From Halopseudomonas oceani (GTDB lineage Bacteria > Pseudomonadota > Gammaproteobacteria > Pseudomonadales > Pseudomonadaceae): a stretch of 64,000 bases of DNA. The stretch lies in assembly GCF_002903165.1 (NCBI RefSeq), contig NZ_PPSK01000003.1, positions 248,001 through 312,000 of the forward strand. Direction: 5' to 3'. Shown here in pieces: positions 9,593-18,601 of this stretch; position 1 is the first letter of the stretch, and each line of letters begins with the position of its first letter. Below the pieces are notes generated by a model that saw only the letters and a list, made by a program, of their open reading frames with translations, was not told the origin of the DNA and did no database searches. The position numbers and the translations under genes are program-made.

Positions 9593-10677
9593 TGAGTACC
9601 GCATTCCATCCCGCACAATACGATACGCAGCTGAACGAAAAGCGTGAGCGCCTGCAAACATTGCTCGCGCCGTTTGATGCTCCGCCCCCCGAGGTGTTCG
9701 AGTCGGCCCGCGGGCACTTTCGCCTGCGCGCGGAGTTTCGCCTCTGGTACGAAGCTGGCGTCCCCTACTACGCCATGTTCGAACAGGGCGACAAGCGCAG
9801 CCCGATTCTGATCGAACAGCTGCCGATTGCCAGCCGTCAGATCAACGCATTAATGATGCCCCTGCTGGAGGCCTGCAAGGCCGACCCGATCCTGGGTCGC
9901 AAGCTGTTTCAGGTCGAGTTTCTGACCACCCTCTCCGGTCAGGCACTGATCACCCTGTGCTACCACCGCCCACTGGATGACAGCTGGGACGCACCAGCCA
10001 AGACGCTGGCCGAGCAACTGGGTGTTCAGCTAATTGGCCGCAGCCGCGGCCAGAAGCGCGTGCTGCAGACGGATCATGTGGTGGAAACCCTCCAAGTTGC
10101 GGGCCGCCAGTGGCACTACCAGCAAATCGAAGGCGGCTTCACGCAGCCGAACGGCGAAGTAAATCAGCATATGCTGGGCTGGGCCCTGGATGCTGCTGGT
10201 GAAAATAATGACGACCTGCTGGAGTTGTACTGCGGTAACGGCAACTTTACCCTGCCGCTGTCAACCCGCTTCCGCCGCGTCCTGGCCACCGAGCTGGCGA
10301 AAAGCTCAGTGCGGGCGGCGCAGGAGAACCTGCGGATCAATGGCGTGGAAAACGTAACGCTGGTTCGACTCGCCAGCGAAGAGGTCACCCAGGCACTGAC
10401 CGGCGTACGCCCCTTCCGACGCCTGCAAGGCATCGACCTGACTGGCTTCGAGTTCGGCACCGTGTTTGTTGACCCGCCACGTGCAGGTCTGGACCCAGCC
10501 ACGCTGAAGCTGGTCAAAGGCTACCGCCGCGTTCTGTACATTTCCTGCAACCCGGAAACGCTGGCAGAAAACCTGCAGGAACTTACAAAAACGCACCGCG
10601 TAGTGCGGTGCGCCCTGTTCGATCAATTCCCCTATACCCATCACATGGAGTCAGGGGTCCTGCTGGAGCGCCGCTAG
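9592..10677 (+). CDS. trmA: tRNA (uracil-5-)-methyltransferase
   Basis: Makes ribothymidine (m5U54) in the T-loop of tRNA using S-adenosylmethionine. The 361-residue protein has the SAM motif [15 protein letters not shown], the segment [10 protein letters not shown], the catalytic cysteine C319 in YISCNPETL and the general base E353 in THHMES. It lacks the N-terminal TRAM domain and iron-sulfur cysteines of RlmD, so TrmA is preferred. Start ATG at 9592-9594 overlaps the permease stop (TGATG). It converges with pilE 25 bases downstream; no clear terminator is seen between them. Confidence 0.95.
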   Translation: MSTAFHPAQYDTQLNEKRERLQTLLAPFDAPPPEVFESARGHFRLRAEFRLWYEAGVPYYAMFEQGDKRSPILIEQLPIASRQINALMMPLLEACKADPILGRKLFQVEFLTTLSGQALITLCYHRPLDDSWDAPAKTLAEQLGVQLIGRSRGQKRVLQTDHVVETLQVAGRQWHYQQIEGGFTQPNGEVNQHMLGWALDAAGENNDDLLELYCGNGNFTLPLSTRFRRVLATELAKSSVRAAQENLRINGVENVTLVRLASEEVTQALTGVRPFRRLQGIDLTGFEFGTVFVDPPRAGLDPATLKLVKGYRRVLYISCNPETLAENLQELTKTHRVVRCALFDQFPYTHHMESGVLLERR

Positions 10678-10702
10678 GCGCGCCAGCAGCGCCACCAGCC
10701 GC

Positions 10703-11071
10703 CTACTCCCAGGATGCGGTCCCATCGCTAGCCCAAGTTAGGGTATCCGAACCAGCCATTCGCCCTCTCGGCGTCGCAACTATCCGATAACTAAGTCCAG
10801 TCGCAGCAACATTCAGCTGCACGCCGTAGTTAACATTGGCGTTCAACTCCGGCGCAAGCGCCGCAACCGTGGCTCCTGTGTAGGTGAAGTTCTTCGTCCG
10901 GTATCCTTCAAGAGCGCTTGCCAGCTCCATAATCTGCCCTTGCGCCTCGCGCTGCAGCCCACGCTCAACGTACGAGGTGTACGCGGGATAGGCGATCGCT
11001 GCCAGCAGACCAATAATGGCCACCACTATCATCACTTCGATCAGGGTAAACCCCTTCGATCTACTGACCAT
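10703..11071 (-). CDS. pilE: Type IV minor pilin PilE
   Basis: Minor pilin that is assembled with FimU, PilV, PilW and PilX into the priming tip of type IV pili. The 122-residue protein begins MVSRSKG, then FTLIEVMIVVAIIGLLAAIA: a class III leader cut after the glycine by PilD, with Glu5 of the mature form and a hydrophobic helix. The start at 11069-11071 overlaps the end of pilY1 by 11 bases and has AAGGTG upstream; an ATG at 11098 in frame is less likely. Last gene of the cluster. The PilY2 gene found between PilY1 and PilE in P. aeruginosa is missing. Confidence 0.9.
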   Translation of the reverse strand: MVSRSKGFTLIEVMIVVAIIGLLAAIAYPAYTSYVERGLQREAQGQIMELASALEGYRTKNFTYTGATVAALAPELNANVNYGVQLNVAATGLSYRIVATPRGRMAGSDTLTWASDGTASWE

Positions 11072-14000
11072 CAGTTTCACCTTGGCTTTCTCCCTCACCT
11101 TCAGAATCTGAGCTCACCTGCGTCTGCCGAATTACATTTGCCTCGTCCGGAGGCAGCTGCATCCAACGGCGCTTACGCAAACGGGGGTCTCCCAATGAGC
11201 CCTCCCCAACGACCTCGGTACCCACGATCGTAATGACTCGGCCTTCGTCGTCGACCAGCAACGTCGGCGTTGGTGCCGGAGTTGACTGCTCAAGCGCCTG
11301 ACTGCGACTGGCAGGTGCTGGCAAATCATCCGACAACGCAGCCGGAAGTGCCGTTACCAGGTTAACCGTATGCAGGTAGGCGCGACCATAACGGACTGCG
11401 CACGGATTGTCATACTCCTGATCCACCGTTGGCGCATAGGTCGTAAACAAAATCCGACCGTTGAAGATTACCGGCGAAGCCAGCGCCTTCTCCCCCGTCT
11501 CACCAAATGTGTAGTACCAGCCGCGACTGGTTGAAAGCGGCTGACCACCGGAAGTGACATTAGTCATATTGACAGTGGTAGCCAGCGTTTGCGAGCCGGA
11601 CCCACGAAGCGCCGTGCGATCTCGAATAACAAACACCCCATCAGTGACAGTTTCATCCAATGGGTGCGCCCGATACCCGGAGCCTATGACCACATACAGT
11701 TCATTGCCTGTACTGGCTTTGACCAGGCCAACCGCCGGTGCCTCATAGAAGCGACGACGCGCACTACCACTGCCCCCCAGGTTAGCTATGCGATCAACCA
11801 CGTGCTCACCATTATCCTTGATGGTGATACGGAACACCTGGCCGGCCAGATCGCCGAAGTACATGTGGTCCGCCACACCGTCAAAGTCGATGTCAACAAC
11901 AGCAATACTGCTGGGCACGGCCCACTTCATATTGGCAACGTTTTCCGTAGCCTCATTGCGCCCACCTGCCGACCAAAGCACCTCACCGGTTTCCGCATTC
12001 AGGAAGTAGACCATATTGCCCATCTGGTCAGCCGCCGACAGGGAGGCAGAATCGTCATGGTCGGTCGGACTATACCCTCCCCCAACAACCAGGATCGGCA
12101 CCTTGCTGCCAGAGCCGTCAGGTACGCTGGTCAGGGTAGGCGTTGACCATGTCTGGCCCAAGCCGGACATGCCAGTGGAGCCATTGTTCACCTGCCACAA
12201 CATCGAAGGAGCTGTCGGATCCGTAACGTTCAGCGCGTAATAACTACGCCCCCCGCGACGCATACCGCCATAGAGGTAAACGGCTTCAGGCGCGGACAGC
12301 GAATTGTTGCCCCCTTTACGCCAGGCGACCCAGCTGCCGTCCAGTCCATAGGTCTGGCGGGTATTGTCTACCCTCAAAGCAGGCCGGCTGGTGGTATAGA
12401 GATTCGCCTTCTGCAGAATTTCGTTAGGCATGAAGGCGAAAGCTTCCGAACCATCTTCGGTCTTGATTGCGTGTAGCATGCCGCCATTGGTGGAAACGAA
12501 AACATAGTTGTTTTCGGCATCCTCACCGTAGTTGACCATGACAGGCACGCTGTGCAGCGGATCCCCCCACATACTCTCGAGCTCGTTCAACAGCGCAGTG
12601 CGTTGGGCTGAGGTAGCAGAGCCCCCGAGGCCAAGTTGAGCATTGCTGGGCACGCTGGAACTTGCCCAATTGAGCTTCTGCAGCGCGCCACCAGCCGTAG
12701 TGGTGTAAAACAGGTTGCGGGTACCCACCTGCTCACGGGCACCGCCCTTGGTAACATCGGGGCCGTCGATCATTGAGCTCCACATGCTCTGGGAGCCGGT
12801 ACGGAAGTACCCGGTTGCCGGGTCAACCGCGTAGCCGTTCTGACCATGGATTTCGCCGTCCACCACTTGATAGCGTTTAAGATTGCCATTCCAGTAGCTG
12901 CTTTCGAACGGCTGGAACACGGAATAGTACAGCTGATCCAGATGCTGGAAACGGTTCATGGCGTTCACAGCCACGCCCGGCGCAGAGATGGAACGCGCGT
13001 CTTCGTCGATCAGATCCAGAGTTTCCTGGAAAGCTTCTAGCAGGGTTTCTGCGCTGTCAGAGTCGTAGGTCTCACCGCCGCCGGCAGCTGACACGGCTTT
13101 CATATTGGCCAGCGTACTGTCCCCCATATACAAACCAATATTATGGGTCTTGATGGGAGTATTCAGGCTGTTGCCGTTTGAGTTCAGCTCAGATGCAATT
13201 CGCACCTGACACTCATAAGAGTTCCTGCCACAATGGACGAGTCCAACATCCTCAGGGTCATCGCCAGAGGGGCTACCGTCGGTAAACAGAATAATGTGGT
13301 TCGACTCGCACTGATTAGCAGTGTTAACGGGTGATACAAAGTTGCTACCGTTAACCACGGCTCGCTCCTCGTCGCAGCCACCCTCAACCGTTTCACATAC
13401 CTGCACCGTGGTTTGGACGGTTAGCTCATAAATGGTACTCCGCTGCTGATAATCCGCTTCGTAATAACGCCAAGACCACCAATAACGCTCTCGATAACAG
13501 TTTGGTAAATCAGTATCGCACCAGTCGACTCTACGATAGCTGGTCAGTCGACAGGTCGACTCATTGAGGTTACAGGAAGGCACCGTATTCCAAACATAAC
13601 TGGCGTTGCAGGCCGGATCGGAGGTGTCACAAGAGTCAACCTGAACGATATCTGTTTGGACAACGTCTCTACAGACCTCCTCATCTGGCGCATTACTTAC
13701 ACACACCTTGCCAGAGTTGGAGTAGGAAACGCCTGTCCTGTTTCTGCGACCCAGCATGTAGTCTGCCATATCGTCAAAAGCAAGCGCTGTGGGCGTACTG
13801 CCTGATGGCTGCGCGTTACGACTGGGATAAGCGCTATTCTGGCCGCCGTTAATCGAATTCAGCGCATTTAGGAAGTAAGGTCTGGTCAAATCGTTAACCG
13901 GCATTACCGGCAATAGGATTTGCCCACCAGAACTACCACGCAAACGACCGAAGCCAATTTCCACCGTGTTTGGCGCGTCAGCGATAATCTGCTTCATCGC

Positions 14001-14255
14001 TTCGTGCAACAGCGTGATACGTCGATTTTCTATATCAGTACACCAGCTGCTTCCCGAACCAGCGCGGCAATTACGCATCGAGCCAGACGTGTCCAGCATA
14101 ATCAGCACGTTGGCTTTCGGCGTATTCTGTTCATTCGCCGCATTTGCTCGGGCGAAATAAATCTCAGTGTCGTCCGCATTAGCGAATACCGGGATTACCA
14201 GACCAAGGCAACAGGCCAGCAATCGGGTGCGCAATACTGTTTTCAGATTGATCAT
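11061..14255 (-). CDS. pilY1: Type IV pilus tip adhesin / mechanosensor PilY1
   Basis: Large secreted pilus-tip protein for pilus assembly, adhesion and surface sensing. The 1064-residue protein has a signal peptide (MINLKTVLRTRLLACCLGLV to about residue 26, ending VFANA) and a von Willebrand A domain with MIDAS residues DTSGS near residue 53. A cysteine-rich stretch at residues 184-294 carries four C-x6-C pairs, followed by the TDGSPSGDD strand end. The C-terminal half is the PilY1 beta-propeller with a calcium-type loop DIDFDGVAD near residue 785. The tail is acidic and low-complexity. ATG at 14253-14255 with GGGAGA upstream; the frame to 14444 overlaps pilX and is rejected. Confidence 0.94.
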   Translation of the reverse strand: MINLKTVLRTRLLACCLGLVIPVFANADDTEIYFARANAANEQNTPKANVLIMLDTSGSMRNCRAGSGSSWCTDIENRRITLLHEAMKQIIADAPNTVEIGFGRLRGSSGGQILLPVMPVNDLTRPYFLNALNSINGGQNSAYPSRNAQPSGSTPTALAFDDMADYMLGRRNRTGVSYSNSGKVCVSNAPDEEVCRDVVQTDIVQVDSCDTSDPACNASYVWNTVPSCNLNESTCRLTSYRRVDWCDTDLPNCYRERYWWSWRYYEADYQQRSTIYELTVQTTVQVCETVEGGCDEERAVVNGSNFVSPVNTANQCESNHIILFTDGSPSGDDPEDVGLVHCGRNSYECQVRIASELNSNGNSLNTPIKTHNIGLYMGDSTLANMKAVSAAGGGETYDSDSAETLLEAFQETLDLIDEDARSISAPGVAVNAMNRFQHLDQLYYSVFQPFESSYWNGNLKRYQVVDGEIHGQNGYAVDPATGYFRTGSQSMWSSMIDGPDVTKGGAREQVGTRNLFYTTTAGGALQKLNWASSSVPSNAQLGLGGSATSAQRTALLNELESMWGDPLHSVPVMVNYGEDAENNYVFVSTNGGMLHAIKTEDGSEAFAFMPNEILQKANLYTTSRPALRVDNTRQTYGLDGSWVAWRKGGNNSLSAPEAVYLYGGMRRGGRSYYALNVTDPTAPSMLWQVNNGSTGMSGLGQTWSTPTLTSVPDGSGSKVPILVVGGGYSPTDHDDSASLSAADQMGNMVYFLNAETGEVLWSAGGRNEATENVANMKWAVPSSIAVVDIDFDGVADHMYFGDLAGQVFRITIKDNGEHVVDRIANLGGSGSARRRFYEAPAVGLVKASTGNELYVVIGSGYRAHPLDETVTDGVFVIRDRTALRGSGSQTLATTVNMTNVTSGGQPLSTSRGWYYTFGETGEKALASPVIFNGRILFTTYAPTVDQEYDNPCAVRYGRAYLHTVNLVTALPAALSDDLPAPASRSQALEQSTPAPTPTLLVDDEGRVITIVGTEVVGEGSLGDPRLRKRRWMQLPPDEANVIRQTQVSSDSEGEGESQGETDGQ

Positions 14256-14268
14256 GTGCACGCTCTCC

Positions 14269-14802
14269 CTAATTGATCTCAGCGCCGGGCTTGATGCCAC
14301 GCTTGAGCGTTTCCTGCAGGTGATGGTTCTCAATGCTGTAGTTCGGCATTTCGCTTTCACCAAGAATATTGATTCGGTAATCCACAAATACGCCAGCGCC
14401 GCCACTGGAGCTGACCTGGGATCCGCTGATTGGGCTGAAGCCATCCAAATAGCTGAGGGATTCAGCCTGCAATAGCCCCCTTACATCCATGAAGTTAGTA
14501 CTGCCACAGGCACCGTCAACGGCACCATTCTCCGTTATACAAAACTGAGAAGCCTGACCGTCCACCGCTGCATATAACTGCTCATTGCTCAGCCCAGACA
14601 GCTCTTCGTAGGTGCTCACAATCGCGGTCTCTGCTGCTTCAAACGTCATCACATCGGACTGTACGCCGGTGGCGACCTTCGCAGAAAACACACTCGCACG
14701 CATCGCTGACAACCCCAGAACCGAGACCATCAACAACACGACCAGAGCAACGACCAGAGCGATCCCCTGCTGTGCAGGCGCTTGCATCATTGAACGCTTC
14801 AT
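14269..14802 (-). CDS. pilX: Type IV minor pilin PilX
   Basis: Minor pilin of the priming complex. The 177-residue protein reads MKRSMMQAPAQQG, then IALVVALVVLLMVSVLGLSA. It belongs to the PilX class in which the residue after the cleaved glycine is not Phe and Glu5 is absent, as expected for the tip-most pseudopilin. Two cysteines (FCITENG and GACGST) probably form a disulfide. The ATG at 14800-14802 shares one base with the pilW stop (TGATG), so translation is coupled. The pilY1 start is 13 bases downstream. Confidence 0.88.
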   Translation of the reverse strand: MKRSMMQAPAQQGIALVVALVVLLMVSVLGLSAMRASVFSAKVATGVQSDVMTFEAAETAIVSTYEELSGLSNEQLYAAVDGQASQFCITENGAVDGACGSTNFMDVRGLLQAESLSYLDGFSPISGSQVSSSGGAGVFVDYRINILGESEMPNYSIENHHLQETLKRGIKPGAEIN

Positions 14803-15521
14803 CAAACACCATCCCAGTCGAAGTTACGGATCATTACAGTGGATCTGAACACCTTGCGCAGGCGTCGATCAGCTGCGACGTTAACCAACTGATCCCCAAG
14901 ATAATAAGCAGTCGCAACAGCGGGGGTTTGCACCTCACCCTCACTCCGCAGCAGGATATCGAAACGTATAGTCACAACCGGACTGGCGCCCTGTGCTCCA
15001 GCGTTGACATAACGGGTAACCCCCGCCTGACCATTGAGCTCGGTGTCAATACCATACTGCACCTGAAAGCTTTCCACCCCTTCCATCAGCTCGGCGACCC
15101 CACCGCTTAGATTGCCTGAACACGACAGCACGCCCTGATTGTCGACAAAATAGCGATTGATGATTTCCTGTTCAGTCCCGTTACCACCACCCTGGCAGTC
15201 CCTCAGGCCAAAATAGTTGATCACCAACTGATCATTGCCACCGTTGACACCATCCTGAGCAAACGCGGTCTGTGTTGTATCAAACACAACAGGGTCGATG
15301 GTTCCGTCAGTAGCCGTACCACGACCAGCCTGACGAATATCGGCCATCATATAGCGCAACAGCATCTGACCATCCTGCTCCAACGTAGCGGAGGTACGCT
15401 GCAACGAGAAAGTCTGGTTATTGACCAGTAGCAACTGCAAGGCCACACCGCTGGCCAAGAGCCCCAGTACCAGTGCCACCATCAGCTCTATCAGGCCAAA
15501 TCCTCGCTCTCTATCCATCAT
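14802..15521 (-). CDS. pilW: Type IV minor pilin PilW
   Basis: Minor pilin, the largest of the tip complex. The 239-residue protein starts MMDRERG, then FGLIELMVALVLGLLASGVA, with cleavage after Gly and Glu5 present. The body contains PilW-family features such as RYMMADIRQAGR and paired cysteines (RDCQGGG and LSCSGN). ATG at 15519-15521 has GGAGA 7 bases upstream and overlaps the pilV stop; a second ATG follows directly. An in-frame start at 15545 would run into pilV. Confidence 0.9.
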   Translation of the reverse strand: MMDRERGFGLIELMVALVLGLLASGVALQLLLVNNQTFSLQRTSATLEQDGQMLLRYMMADIRQAGRGTATDGTIDPVVFDTTQTAFAQDGVNGGNDQLVINYFGLRDCQGGGNGTEQEIINRYFVDNQGVLSCSGNLSGGVAELMEGVESFQVQYGIDTELNGQAGVTRYVNAGAQGASPVVTIRFDILLRSEGEVQTPAVATAYYLGDQLVNVAADRRLRKVFRSTVMIRNFDWDGV

Positions 15522-16042
15522 CGCTGAATCTCCATAACCAGGCACTGGCTGTCGTCTGCCGTGTTTATGCCATCCTCACTCAAGCACAAGGCAGGGGCCT
15601 GCTCGTCCCAGCTGACCACAACACAGCCCAAAGACCCGAAGTCACAGTCAGTGGCCATCACTCTACCGCCAAGCAAACTGGTAGAAGCGGCCCAAACCAG
15701 CTGTTTGATATCCCAGTCAGCCATTTCCTCGGCAGTGCACACAGCATCGCGGCAGACCTTCCAGTCCTCAGGGCTGCCAGCCGAGCCATTTGCCGACGCC
15801 GGCCAGTTATCCGGATCAGCGTAGTAATCACTCATCGCCGGATTTGACTTAATCCGCTCAATTGCGTCCTGAGCGATCATGGCAGCATGGGCCCGGTCGG
15901 CGGCATCGCCAGAATTACGCAGAGCAGTCAACTGCAACCCCGCGTAGCCAAGAGCACCAATTGCAATAATCAACAACGCAATCAACACTTCCAACAACCC
16001 AACACCCGCCTGACGTCGCCGATCGGTCTGGAGCAAACTCAT
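15518..16042 (-). CDS. pilV: Type IV minor pilin PilV
   Basis: Minor pilin of the priming complex. The 174-residue protein begins MSLLQTDRRRQAG, then VGLLEVLIALLIIAIGALGY, a prepilin leader with Glu5. The mature region has the cysteine pairs CRDAVC and CDFGSLGC. ATG at 16040-16042 overlaps the fimU stop as ATGA. The co-directional, overlapping order fimU-pilV-pilW-pilX-pilY1-pilE indicates one operon. Confidence 0.9.
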   Translation of the reverse strand: MSLLQTDRRRQAGVGLLEVLIALLIIAIGALGYAGLQLTALRNSGDAADRAHAAMIAQDAIERIKSNPAMSDYYADPDNWPASANGSAGSPEDWKVCRDAVCTAEEMADWDIKQLVWAASTSLLGGRVMATDCDFGSLGCVVVSWDEQAPALCLSEDGINTADDSQCLVMEIQR

Positions 16043-16509
16043 GGACAATCCCCTTTGTCAGACTGTGTAACCTTGCCCAGAAAGGACAATTGGAGGGTAT
16101 AACCACGGACAGGGCTTGCCTCCGCTGAGCAAACGGAAAACTCCGCACCGCCACCGGTCACGCCACCTTGGGCCACGAAGGTCAGCCCACCGGGCGCGTC
16201 CTCGCGACTGACCGTAACGCCACCCTCAGGCGTATAGGTTTTGTCCTGCTCACTGGATGAAGCGGGGTAATCGATTGTCCAGCCGTCATCCCAGCCGCCG
16301 GCCGCGGGAACAACGGCAACATCCGTACGCATGCTGAGCGCTTGCATTCTTGCGGCTCCTAGTGCTGAAGCCAGGTCAGCAGTGGTCGACCTGAGCGAGC
16401 TGTTGGCCATCATGGTTCTCATGCTTGGCACGGCCAGACCGAGAATCACGCCCGCAACCACCAGCGCGATCATTAGCTCGATCAAAGTGAAACCCTTCAC
16501 ATATTTCAT
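16039..16509 (-). CDS. fimU: Type IV minor pilin FimU (GspH/FimT family)
   Basis: First gene of the minor-pilin operon. The 156-residue protein has a short leader MKYVKG, then FTLIELMIALVVAGVILGLA, with the GspH domain behind it (SLRSTTADLASALGAARMQA and a C-terminal FSVCSAEASPVRGYTLQLS). ATG at 16507-16509, with AGGAGG about 9 bases upstream. The frame is open to 16824, but this is only the shadow of divergent fimT. In P. aeruginosa, fimU expression depends on AlgR; I did not find a clear AlgR site in the 109-base gap to fimT. Confidence 0.88.
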   Translation of the reverse strand: MKYVKGFTLIELMIALVVAGVILGLAVPSMRTMMANSSLRSTTADLASALGAARMQALSMRTDVAVVPAAGGWDDGWTIDYPASSSEQDKTYTPEGGVTVSREDAPGGLTFVAQGGVTGGGAEFSVCSAEASPVRGYTLQLSFLGKVTQSDKGDCP

Positions 16510-16618
16510 CCAAAGAACCCTCCTAGTACGACCTGCACTATAAAAAGACCCGAGGTCAACGTCGCCTGGGGCGCGATGACCGGTCAGATCAACAGGATGA
16601 CAGGTATCAGGAGCAAGG

Positions 16619-17167
16619 ATGGGCGCATCAAATCGACAACCCAATCGGCACGACGGCGGCATCAGCCTGATCGAATTGCTAGTGGCGATCACCCTACTGA
16701 GCTTGGCCGTTACGCTTGGCGTGCCATCCTTGGCCCGCACACTTGACCAGCAACGGCTCGATAACGCTGGAGACCGACTCACCAACAGTATTCGCCTGAC
16801 GCGAGAGACAGCTATCACGCGCAATCAGGCAGTCGTCATGGCGCCGCTGGCCGGCAACTGGAATGGGGGATGGCGGGTTTTCGTCGACAACAACCAGAAT
16901 GGGCAGCTGGATGCTGACGATATCTTGCTGCAGGAGGATCAAGCGACCAACATCACCACGATCAGCGCGACCGGGGAGCTGGCTCGCTATTTGCGCTACA
17001 ACCCGCTGGGCGAGTCTGAACGTCTGGACGGCGGATTTCTTGCCGGAACCCTTCGACTGTGTCCGGTGCATCCCGAACATCCCGGCCGGCGACTGATCAT
17101 CAACCGGGTGGGACGGTTACGCAGCGAGTCGGCAGTGCTGGCTGCCGACATCTGCAGTCAGAGGTAA
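16619..17167 (+). CDS. fimT: FimT-like type IV pseudopilin (GspH family)
   Basis: The 182-residue protein has a leader MGASNRQPNRHDGG and the prepilin helix ISLIELLVAITLLSLAVTLG (Glu5 present), then the GspH-type region (RLDNAGDRLTNSIRLTRETA) and a FimT-like C-terminus with the basic run IINRVGRLRSES. FimT of some naturally competent bacteria is a DNA-binding minor pilin; that role is only a possibility here. ATG at 16619 with AGGAG upstream. It is divergent from fimU, unlike the co-directional order I recall in P. aeruginosa, and ends 4 bases before the convergent argJ. Confidence 0.82.
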   Translation: MGASNRQPNRHDGGISLIELLVAITLLSLAVTLGVPSLARTLDQQRLDNAGDRLTNSIRLTRETAITRNQAVVMAPLAGNWNGGWRVFVDNNQNGQLDADDILLQEDQATNITTISATGELARYLRYNPLGESERLDGGFLAGTLRLCPVHPEHPGRRLIINRVGRLRSESAVLAADICSQR

Positions 17168-17171
17168 TGAC

Positions 17172-18389
17172 TCAGGTACGGTACTCGGCGTTGATCCGCA
17201 CATACTCATGGGACAGGTCGGTAGTCCAGAGCGTTTCAGAGCAGGCGCCGCGCCCCAGCTCAATGCGAATAGTGATTTCTTCCTGGGCCATCACCCGCGC
17301 GCCTTGCTCCTCAACATACTCAGGGGCTCGACCGCCTTGACGGGTAATGCAGACATCATCGAGGTAGACGTCAATTTTCTCGACATCCAGATTCGGCACC
17401 CCAGCATAGCCGACAGCGGCCAGAATACGCCCCCAATTCGGATCAGAAGCAAATAGCGCCGTCTTAATCAGCGGCGAGTGCGCCACGGCGTAGGCGACAT
17501 CCAGACACTCGTTGCGGTTGCCGCCGCCGTTGACCTGAACAGTGACAAACTTGGTTGCGCCCTCACCATCACGAACGATGGCCTGGGCCAGCACCAGCAG
17601 CACTTCCTTGATCGCTGCGGCCAGCTCGGCGTAGCCCGCTGCCTCGGTGCTGTCGATCGGAGCGATGGCGGCCTGGCCGGTCGCAACCAGCATGCAGGAG
17701 TCGTTGGTGCTGGTATCGCCGTCGATGGTAATACGGTTGAAAGACAGGTCTGCGGCTTCACGCAGCAGCGCCTGCAGCACCGGCTGGGCAACCGGCGCAT
17801 CGGTGGCAACGTAACCCAGCATGGTAGCCATGTTCGGACGAATCATCCCGGCGCCTTTGGAGGTACCAGTGATGGTCACGGTCTGACCGGCAATCTGAAT
17901 CTGCCGGCTGCAGCCTTTTGGCTGGGTATCGGTTGTCATGATCCCTTCGGCGGCAACCGCCCAGTTATCTTCGGACAGGTTTTCAAGGGCTGCAGGCAGC
18001 ACCGGAATAATCTTGTCAGCAGGCAACAACTCACCAATAACACCCGTGCTGAATGGCAAAATCTGTTCCGACTTGACTCCAACCAGCTCGGCTAGCGCCT
18101 CACAGGTCCGCTCGGCTGCCACCATGCCTGGCTTGCCGGTCCCGGCGTTGGCGTTACCCGTATTAACCAGCAGATAACGCGGGGTGCTGCCCATACGTTG
18201 GCGGCACAGGGTAACCGGTGCGGCGCAGAATGCGTTCTGCGTGAATACGCCCGCAATCGTCGAGCCTTCCGCCGCTTCCATGACCACGACATCCTTGCGA
18301 CCGACTCGCTTGATCCCGGCAGAAGCGATACCAAGACGAAAACCGGGTACAGGGTGCAGCACAGGCAAAGGGCCAAGACCGACAGGCAT
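17172..18389 (-). CDS. argJ: Bifunctional glutamate N-acetyltransferase / ornithine acetyltransferase
   Basis: Transfers acetyl from acetylornithine to glutamate, closing the cyclic route of arginine synthesis. Many members also use acetyl-CoA. The 405-residue proenzyme begins [20 protein letters not shown]. It self-cleaves before the nucleophile T189 in [16 protein letters not shown], splitting it into alpha and beta chains. The C-terminus is the typical [16 protein letters not shown] at 18387-18389, with GGAG about 9 bases upstream; the longer frame to 18449 is not supported. It lies downstream of secA, as in Pseudomonas. Confidence 0.96.
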   Translation of the reverse strand: MPVGLGPLPVLHPVPGFRLGIASAGIKRVGRKDVVVMEAAEGSTIAGVFTQNAFCAAPVTLCRQRMGSTPRYLLVNTGNANAGTGKPGMVAAERTCEALAELVGVKSEQILPFSTGVIGELLPADKIIPVLPAALENLSEDNWAVAAEGIMTTDTQPKGCSRQIQIAGQTVTITGTSKGAGMIRPNMATMLGYVATDAPVAQPVLQALLREAADLSFNRITIDGDTSTNDSCMLVATGQAAIAPIDSTEAAGYAELAAAIKEVLLVLAQAIVRDGEGATKFVTVQVNGGGNRNECLDVAYAVAHSPLIKTALFASDPNWGRILAAVGYAGVPNLDVEKIDVYLDDVCITRQGGRAPEYVEEQGARVMAQEEITIRIELGRGACSETLWTTDLSHEYVRINAEYRT

Positions 18390-18461
18390 GATCAACAACT
18401 CCAAGATTAAAAGGGAAAGGTAAGCCGCAAGGCGGATGGCCGCCCCCACAAGCTGTGGGCA

Positions 18462-18489
18462 ATGGTAAGCAGGGCGGCGCAGCCGTCAA
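18462..18489 (-). promoter_or_regulatory. Possible promoter of argJ
   Basis: On the minus strand TTGACG (18489-18484), 16 bases, TACCAT (18467-18462), about 70 bases before the argJ start. Supported by sequence match alone. Confidence 0.35.
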
Positions 18490-18601
18490 GCGCTCTTGCA
18501 AACTGTGCCGCTATTAATTGGTTTAAACACCGCGCGGCTCGATAACGCGCGGGTTTTGCTTGCCGCTTAAGGCTTGGAGCTTGCGGCTGCTTTCACCGGG
18601 C

